64,000 nt of DNA, taken from the NCBI GenBank assembly GCA_035235625.1, contig CP141146.1, forward strand, positions 24,050,501 to 24,114,500, in the 5' to 3' direction. The DNA is from Saururus chinensis (lineage: Eukaryota; Streptophyta; Magnoliopsida; Piperales; Saururaceae). Under the pieces are notes generated by a model. The model was not told where the DNA came from. It did not search any database and saw only the letters and a program-made list of their open reading frames with translations. Positions 57,478 to 64,000 of this stretch are shown piece after piece. Both the position numbers and the translations under genes were made by a program. Each line of letters opens with the position of its first letter. The first letter of the stretch is position 1.

Positions 57478-57930
57478 ATTTTCTCTCTCTTCTCTCTTCT
57501 CCCTTTCTCTACTCGCTCTCTCCTCTCACTCCTCCCTCTCTCTTCTTTCTTCTCTATTCACTATCTTCTCACTCCCTGTCTCCTGTCTCTCACCTCTCTC
57601 TCTTCTCCCGCTCAACACTTCTCTTTCCCTCTCTCTCTTCACACACTCTCTCTTCTCACTCTCCTCTCTCTTTCTTCTCTCTATCCTCTCTTCACATTCT
57701 CTCCTCACTGTCTCCCGTCTCTTCACTCTCCCGTCTCTCCCTCTTCACTTTCTCTGCACTCTTTCATTCCTCTCTCCTCCTCTCCCCTCTCTTCACTCTC
57801 TCTCCTATCTCCTATCTCCTATCTCCTATCTCTCTCTCCCTTCCTCTCTCTCCTTTCTTTCTTTCCCTCCCTCCCTCTCTTTCTCTCTCTCGCTCTTCTA
57901 TCTCCCTCCTCTTCTCTCTATGTGTCTCAT
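57478..57930 (+). repeat. CT-rich microsatellite block
   Basis: About 450 bp of TCTCTC with CCCT interruptions, including CTATCTC repeats near 57810-57832. It is the reverse-orientation counterpart of the GA tracts at 55800-57180 and could pair with them. Confidence 0.85.
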
Positions 57931-58069
57931 CTCTGATTATTAATGACGTTTAGAAATAAATGTTGCTATTAATTTAATTACAATGATGTTTATAGCTAAA
58001 CGTCACTACAAGGAGAATTTGCGACGCTTAGAAAGCATCACAAATGAAATTTATGCGGGCACAAATTTT

Positions 58070-59440
58070 ACAGCGTGCGGCCGGGTGAAATTGTCACCCA
58101 ACCATGCTTAAAGCCCATCACCCCCTCCATCTGCCCTCCAGATGACTGTTCACCATGCTGCCCCTCGCAAGCATCCGCCATGCCACTATTGCTTCTAGTT
58201 CGCCGTGTCCCTTCCTTCCTCCTCCCCCGTCCTCCCCCTCGTCTCCTATATTTCTATTTCTCCCCCTCTCCACTGCCACCGCCGGAGGAGGGGGCTCCAG
58301 GTGCTAGAATTCGGCTCCCCACCCCCTCCTCTGTCCTTGGTCCACCCTCCCTCCCCTCCTATGTTTCCCTTTCTCTCCCCCATCCACTACAGCCGCGAGA
58401 GGAGGAGGCTTCGGGTGCTGGAGCTTGGCTCCCCCGCAGGATTTCAGCTCCCCTATTGGATTCTTGCACCCAACCCCCTACCCCATCCAGCTCCCCTCTC
58501 TCCCCGGTCCCCCCTTCCTCTCCTCCTTTCCTTTTTGTAACCTTTCTCCCCCGTCCACTGCCGCCACCAAAGGAGGGAGACTCTGGGTGCTGGAGTCTTT
58601 CTCCCCCGCTGGACTCTAGCTACCCACACCCTCCTCCCTCTGCCTCCCCCCACTCCCTCCCCTATCTCCCTGGTTCCCCCCTTTCCCTCCAGTCCCCTCC
58701 TCTCTTTTCCTTTCTCTCCCCCCCCCAGCCGTAGTGGGGAGGGGGGGGGGGTGGGGGGGCAGGTGCCAGAGTCCAGGTCCGCAACCCTTCGTATCTCCCA
58801 TCGTCTCCTTCGTTTCCCTTTCTCCCCCTCTCCATTGCCGCGACCAAAGGAGGGAGACTCCGGGTGCTGGAGTCTTTCTCCCCCGCTGGACTCTAGCTAC
58901 CCACACCCTCCTCCCTCCGCCTCCCCCACTCCCTCCCCTATCTCCCTGGTTCCCCCTTTCCCTCCAGTCCCCTCCTCTCTTTTCCTTTCCCTCCAGTCCC
59001 CTCCTCTCTTTTCCTTTCTCTCCCCCCCCAGCAGCTGTAGTGGGGGGGGGGCAGGTGCCGGAGTCCAGGTCCGCAACCCTTCGTATCTCCCATCGTCTCC
59101 TTTGTTTCCCTTTCTCCCCCTCTCCATTGCCGCCTCCAAAGGAGGGAACTCTAGCTGCTAGAGTCCGGCTCCCTCGCTAGATTTCGGCTCCCCACCCCGT
59201 CCTCCCCCTAGCTCCCTTCTCTATCCCCGGTTCCCCCCCTCATCTGTTTTCCCCCTGCCCGCCCCCTACTACCGGATCCTGCTCTGTCGCTGGATTCTCG
59301 ACACCGTCCCCATCTTCCCCCTTCCCTAGTCCCTCACCTCTGCTTCATTTGTCCCCCCTCCCCTGCCACTGTTGAAGGAGGGGTTCAAGACTCTGGTGCG
59401 CATCTCGTCATCCCACTTCAAGCGGGATGTTTTTAATTTT
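58070..59440 (+). repeat. C-rich minisatellite region in the CACTA
   Basis: Diverged units recur with the motif AAAGGAGGGAGACTC.GGGTGC near 58567, 58844 and 59136 (spacing about 277 and 292 bp). Shorter related units lie at 58280 and 58398. Open frames up to 219 codons are Pro/Ser-rich and appear in several frames at once, so they are not supported as genes. The origin may be captured GC-rich host sequence. Confidence 0.7.
58734..58765 (+). other. G-run cluster with quadruplex potential
   Basis: Runs of 4, 10 and 7 or more guanines follow one another within 30 bases. A second cluster lies at 59041-59054 in the next minisatellite unit. Confidence 0.65.
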
Positions 59441-59820
59441 TTTGTTATTAGCAACGCTTGTAAATGCGTCACTAATAACATTTATTATTATTTTTTATAT
59501 TTTCCTTATGAGCAAAGCTTTTTAAAGCATCACTAATAAGGTTATTATTTTTTAAAATTTATTTTCTTATTAGCGACGTATAAATAAGCGTCGCTAATAA
59601 GGTTTTTTATTTTTTTTCAATTTATTTATATTAGCGACGCTTTATAAGGCATCACTAATAATTGAATATATTAGTGATGCAAAAAAAATATCGCTAATAG
59701 CATTATTGTTAGCGACACTCTTTTATATGCGTTGAAAATGTGCCATTGTGACGGGACTAATAGCGATGCTTTTTAAGTGACACTAATAATCATTTGTGAC
59801 ACTTAAAAGTGTCTGTAATA
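59440..59820 (-). repeat. Right subterminal repeats of the CACTA
   Basis: Repeated TTAGCGACGC / AAGCGTCGCTAATAA motifs about every 40-60 bp, matching the left subterminal set in inverted arrangement. Confidence 0.78.
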
Positions 59821-59841
59821 GTATTTTTTCTTGTAGTGGGA

Positions 59842-60775
59842 CCCAGGGCTATCAAGTAGTGGGTCCGATAGGGTGTGACTGACTAGATGTGAGCAGAGTT
59901 TTGTCTATACACCCAAAAGATAGCCATAAGGTGGATTGAAGCTAGACCATATTGGATGAATTATTTTTTTGCAATCTCTACATCGGGTCAACATGTGTAC
60001 CCTAAATTATTCAGGCAGTGGTATGCATCACTTTGTTTTGAAGATGATTGTGCACTCATTGGAGTTGTAGGAGGAGTTTAGGTGAGAGTGACACCTGACA
60101 TCATGGCTGATGTGATTGGTATGAGAGGAGATAGCTCATATATCTTTAGTTTGATTGATATATATTTCTACCTGACAGTGAGATCACATGGAGTTTGCTT
60201 GGTCTACCGAGAGGACCAAAGCTTGACGTGTCTTTGCTTGCATATTTTATGATATAGGACTTCAGGCTTCTTCATGTCATTACTCAATATGACATATGGA
60301 GTGCTAGGAGGAGAGAGTAGATAGGACGATGGCACAACTACTACACTTCCTGGCACAACCACAACTTAAGTTGGATCTGCCCTTGATCATTTTCTGTTGG
60401 AACATGACATGTCTGCATGGCCACACACATGAGATGTTGCCTTATCCATGCATCTTGTGTCGGATTTTCACTGTAGTTCATGTGAGGATACCTAGAGCAG
60501 AGCCCATTATGACTGGGATAAGATTGATGGATCTTGGAGTAGTTCAGAGGATGTTATCTCACCATTAGGGTGAAGATCAAGAGCCATAGAGAGCAATAGT
60601 AGAGCCACCGACACCGATAGATGATTCAGATCGACCAATGACTATGGTTGAATTTAGGTTATTTCAAGATGCTATGTTTTTTAGGCTTATAGACTTTGAT
60701 CACTTACTAAGATTCCGACTTCCTCAAGTAGATGGTGAGGGGGAGCATAGTGATGATGATGAGGCTGTTGACTGA
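59842..60775 (+). pseudogene. X2 3' ORF, remainder after the CACTA insertion
   Basis: It continues the frame from 55385 and aligns with X1 3216-3705 plus 14892-15341. The best stretch is 60329-60568, with CWNMTCLHGHTHEMLPYPC and LCRIFTVVHVRIPRAEP. It ends in an acidic tail and a TGA at 60773. Several frameshifts are present. The MLPYP region resembles the plant-specific transposon-associated domain noted for X1. Confidence 0.55.
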
Positions 60776-61004
60776 TGTTTTTATTATTTTTGTATCACTT
60801 TTCCTATAGTCCTTTGGTTTAAAACTTATTCAATTCATTTATGGTTCACTGTAATAATGAGATGTACCTTGAAATTGATTTTATGTTGGGATATGTGATG
60901 GCATGTGATGGTTTTATATATTTTCACATATTTAAGTAATTGTTATAACTTGCTTGGGATTTAATGAGTACTTTTATTAATTATTGCTTTAACGTTTTGT
61001 CTAT

Positions 61005-61323
61005 TTATGTAAAAAAAAGGGAGAAGTGAGTAATGAAAATCAAAGAAGTGATTAATGAAAATCAAAGTGCTTATCTTTATAATAAATTGAACAATACTAT
61101 GCAAATCAATTTGATTTTAAGAGTGTGAGATAAGTACAAGGTTATAAAAGAGTTTTCAAGCTCATTTCCAAAGAAATCAGTTTAAGTGAGTATGTTATGT
61201 CTTTGTAATGTCAAGTTATGTTTTGTATAATTTCAAAGTCAATACACTATGTCAAGATTTGTAATTTTTATTTTGATTTTTAAATATGTAGTGTTTTAGC
61301 AATAAATAGCCAAAGGGGGAGAT
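61005..61323 (+). other. Two polypurine tracts of X2
   Basis: AAAAAAAAGGGAGA at 61011-61024 and CAAAGGGGGAGAT at 61311-61323 touching the LTR. A small direct duplication (AAGTGAkTAATGAAAATCAAAG) lies at 61024-61073. Confidence 0.75.
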
Positions 61324-62483
61324 TGTAAGAACATTGAGTCATATGTTAAGTTTATTAGCTGATTTCTTTGTCAAAATATGTCTAGAAACCTTGTGTATGT
61401 ATTAAGTCTTAGAATCTGATTTGAGGTTATTGTGGTCAACTCAGATTTGGAATTGACAAACTTGAAAAATAAGAGCAGACATGTTCTTATTGATCAAGAT
61501 AAAAGACTGAAAAACGACGAAGGTTTTTTAAGCTTATTAGGATCACATTTTCATCAAAAATCACTTGCAAAATAAGGATTTCATAGGTTTAAGAAGGTTT
61601 TAGGGTAAAAATGGTAAAATGGCGGAGGAATAATCGATTGTTGCAAAATAAGGATAATTAAACAATTGATCAACACTTGATTTCTCTCTATGCAAAACGA
61701 AGCCAAGAGTTATTGATCGATCATTGTTTGGAATGATTGATCGCTTCAAGGATAGGTTACCCTAATTAAGCCATTCTGATTTCTATTTCTATCTTTATTG
61801 AGGGTAAAGAAATCATGAAATTTGAGAGAAAAAAACCTACATGAAATCAGAGAAAAAAGTTTATACCTTTTGCCTATTATTTTCAAAGGAGGATTCATAT
61901 GAAGCTTTGAGTTGAAGATCAATGGTGAATTGAAGAGGTTAATCTACAACTAATGGAGATTATACTTAAAGATTTCAAAGTAGTTACAACATATCTTCAA
62001 AGGGAGATTGAAGATTCTACAAGGCCAAAGTCAATACAACAAGACGTGCTTGTTGAAGGTGGGAAGAAAGTGATAAGGCAAGGAGAAAGAAAAGTTTCAA
62101 GTGCTTGAGGGAGAAGAATTAAAGTTCAGCAATGATCTAAATAGGAGGAACTTATGTTAGAGTCTAAATAGGGGTGGTTGTTTGCTCATATCAATGTAAT
62201 GTCTTGGTTTTAGTGCATGGATTTGGTTCCTTTGGAACTGTCGTGGTTTTTTTTTTGTTAAGGTTTTCCACGTTAAATTTATGTGTTCATATGTGGATTG
62301 AATGATTGTGGATGAATGATTTGTACATCGTGAAATTGCTCTTTGAAAGAATAATTATTTATTTCCACTTAATAAAAAATTATATGTAAAGAAGCTAGAA
62401 CTTGTAGTCTCTATCCTTGTTGATAATCGGACTAAGGGCAATCTAGTGATCCGCTATATTCTTCTAGACAGATATTAAACTCA
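61324..62483 (+). repeat. 3' LTR of X2
   Basis: 1160 bp, TGTAAGAACATTGAGTC...GATATTAAACTCA. It is the best defined family X LTR and the reference for the other copies. ATCGATTG/GATCGATC motifs occur at 61630-61745. Confidence 0.85.
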
Positions 62484-63818
62484 TAGGCAAGACTAATTTA
62501 TTGTCTTTCTTTTTCAATTCTCTCTCATGGTATTTGGTTTTTCTAGTCAAGACTAGAAAGTGTTGGAGGAACCCTTTATACTCATCAAAATCAAAGTCAG
62601 ACTCATGAGTTCTCTCCAAGAGAAGTGTTCTCATGAGATTCTTCACTATAGTCATCTTCCTTCACATTTGCATGGAAGGCAGTATAGTTACATATCTCAT
62701 CTTAATCATAAGAGCTCTTATTAGAGTAGGTTTCTTGAAGCACCTTTCCCTTTTCATATTATTAAATCCCTTTGATTCTCTAGGCTTATCATTAGAAGAG
62801 TCATTAGAATTATTGTTAGCACACGCAGCAATGAAATGACCTAACTTACCACATTCAAAGCACTTCACATTTTCCTTGTCTTGTTTATTTTGCCCCTCAT
62901 CTTTGTTATCCCCTTATCTCTTCCCTGAATTTTGACCCTTATTCCCAAACCTAAAGTTTTGAGATTTTATAAATTTCTTGAAGTTTTTTGCTTACAAGAG
63001 CATTAATTCTTCACCATCCTTAGATTCTTCATATTCTCCTAAGGTGTTCAAAGCTTTAATATTATTGGAAATTCTCTCATATGTCTTAAGGTCATTTTGT
63101 TTTCCCTTGGATTTTTCAAATAAGTCTTTATTGTTTTTATAAGATTCTTCTTGCATCCCAAATGTTCTAAGTCCTTACAAGTTCCTCAATGTTTAATGTG
63201 TCTATCTTTTTAGATTCATTAATCGCCGTCATCATAATTTTAAATTTAGAAGAAAAGTACTTTAACAATTTCCACACAAGTAGGTAGTCAGGAATGGGCT
63301 CCCCTAGTTGTTCACAAGTGTTGACTATGTCCAAAATCTTAGCATAATACAAAGAAAGCATTTCACCTTCACCTATTATTATATTTTCAAATTTAAGGGT
63401 AAGTATTTGTAATCTAAACACTTTAACAGCCTTAGTTCCCTAATTATACTTCACAAGTTTTTCCAATGCAACCTTGCCAAATGTGCAATTTATGATTAAC
63501 CTATGTTATGACTTTCCTATGACATTGAATAATGCACTAAGGGCTTTACTATTTTGATTTGCAAGTTTTATTTCATTATCATCCCATTCACTCTTGTCTT
63601 TTAAAGAAGAATTTCCATCTTTGTCTTTGGTCAAAGAAGGATTCCAACCTTTTCCAACCTTTAATCACTGCTTTCCAAGCATTGCCATCAAATGTTTGAA
63701 TAAAAGCTCTCAGCCTAATCTTCCAATAAGAGAAGTTTTGACCATCAAACAATGTTGGACAATTCACAGGATTACCCAAATCTCCATGTTCATCCATTGA
63801 ATTATTTGACGCAGCCAT
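62484..63818 (-). pseudogene. G copia gag
   Basis: On the minus strand it starts at 63818 (MAASNNSMDEHGD), with PTLFDGQNFSYWKIRLRAFI, the usual N-terminal motif of copia gag. The middle part at 63167-63421 has CEQLGEPIPDYLLVWKLL, and a zinc knuckle CFECGKLGHFIAAC lies at 62821-62862. A spacer with FDFDEYKGF ends at the X2 junction (62484). Several stops and frameshifts occur. In the same orientation the RT lies beyond X2, so this is the 5' part of G with protease and integrase lost. Confidence 0.87.
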
Positions 63819-64000
63819 TACAACTTAAACCATCCAAGCAACGGTTTTTAAGCACTAAAAGCAAGGAGAAATAAAGAAGCAAGACAAATCACTAATTAGG
63901 GCACACAAATCAGCAAGTTTAGTAAGAGAAAAACAAGTAAACTAAGCACAATTAAAAGATCAAACCCTAACACAAAATATAAGACTAGAAACAAAAATAT
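63819..64000 (-). other. Leader of element G, cut by window end
   Basis: AT-rich sequence upstream of the G gag start with no frame. The primer site and 5' LTR would be expected just beyond the window. Confidence 0.5.

Larger units (their letters stand above)
55386..59838. mobile_element. Non-autonomous CACTA (En/Spm-type) transposon, 4453 bp
   Basis: The left end CACTACAACAAAAAGGACTA and the right end, which reads CACTACAAGAAAAAATACTA on the other strand, are inverted repeats. GGA flanks both sides. Subterminal regions are full of short GCGACGC / GCGTCGC-type motifs (55415-55690 and 59440-59820), the expected transposase-binding repeats. The interior holds GA/CT microsatellites, tandem units and a C-rich minisatellite. 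I see no TNP2-type transposase. The long open frames inside are low-complexity artefacts. It could be moved only by an enzyme made elsewhere. Confidence 0.93.
53595..62483 (+). mobile_element. Family X copy X2 (5' deleted, contains CACTA element)
   Basis: It runs from the non-coding core (53600-55340) through the 3' ORF (55343-55385 and 59842-60775) and two polypurine tracts to a full LTR. The 5' LTR and gag are missing: the left edge abuts element G's RT and the right edge abuts G's gag spacer. Net length without the CACTA is about 4.4 kb. No pol is seen. Confidence 0.75.

Noticed and set aside
55773..57943. Leu/Ser-rich frames of up to 174 codons
   Set aside because: They are translations of GA/CT microsatellites inside the CACTA.
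58075..59180. Pro/Ser-rich frames up to 219 codons, resembling an extensin-like protein
   Set aside because: Multiple frames on both strands are open over the same C-rich minisatellite, so codon evidence for one gene is lacking.
59842..60775. Calling the family X 3' ORF a true envelope gene
   Set aside because: No signal peptide, cleavage site or clear membrane segment is visible; I keep the neutral description of a plant-specific retroelement ORF.
1..64000. tRNA, rRNA or small nuclear RNA genes
   Set aside because: No clover-leaf or conserved rRNA blocks were seen; TGGTATCGGAGC-type motifs are retroelement primer sites, not tRNA genes.

Overview
This is plant nuclear DNA. The evidence is a spliced R2R3-MYB gene with the standard plant intron positions, Ty1/copia elements with Sirevirus-type polypurine tracts, Ty3/gypsy elements of chromovirus and Athila/Tat type, a CACTA DNA transposon and a LINE fragment. 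It looks like an angiosperm, but I cannot name the species. One host gene is well supported (MYB, 33098-34639). Nearly everything else is nested, broken and mutually inserted retroelements. All boundaries were read by eye, with no alignment program.

Layout. 1-17103: copy X1 of a Sirevirus-like copia family ('family X') on the + strand. It is split by a solo Athila-type LTR (1887-2992) and by a Ty3/gypsy chromovirus 'A' (3711-14891, - strand, TSD CACGA). A is itself split by a very long LTR-like unit 'B' (4384-10204, TSD CGGGA). B holds a truncated Athila copy (8087-9645) bracketed by a 186-bp direct duplication. 17104-28012: end of a second copia element. Its 3' LTR is split by composite gypsy element 'C' (18851-27702, TSD CCTCC), which contains a solo LTR, pieces of two further gypsy elements (D, E) and coding-like fragments that may be captured host sequence. 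28013-29160: remnant of another LTR element. 29160-35000: low-copy-looking sequence carrying the MYB gene. 35009-35437: LINE reverse-transcriptase fragment and a patchwork junction.

35690-47830: - strand family X pieces (F and H, probably the two ends of one insertion). They are interrupted by + strand copy X3 and a third Athila-type LTR. 48000-53590 and 62484-63818: broken - strand Sirevirus 'G' (LTR, RNase H, RT, gag). Between its gag and RT lies + strand copy X2 (53595-62483), whose 3' ORF is split by a 4453-bp CACTA element (55386-59838, TSD GGA).

The most distinctive pattern is family X. Several copies share the order LTR, short gag-like ORF, about 1.7 kb of non-coding DNA, a plant-specific 3' ORF, repeated AAAGGGGGAG tracts, LTR. 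I see no polymerase in the family's own orientation. It looks like a pol-less Sirevirus-derived family that may have depended on an autonomous relative such as G. No full-length active element was found.
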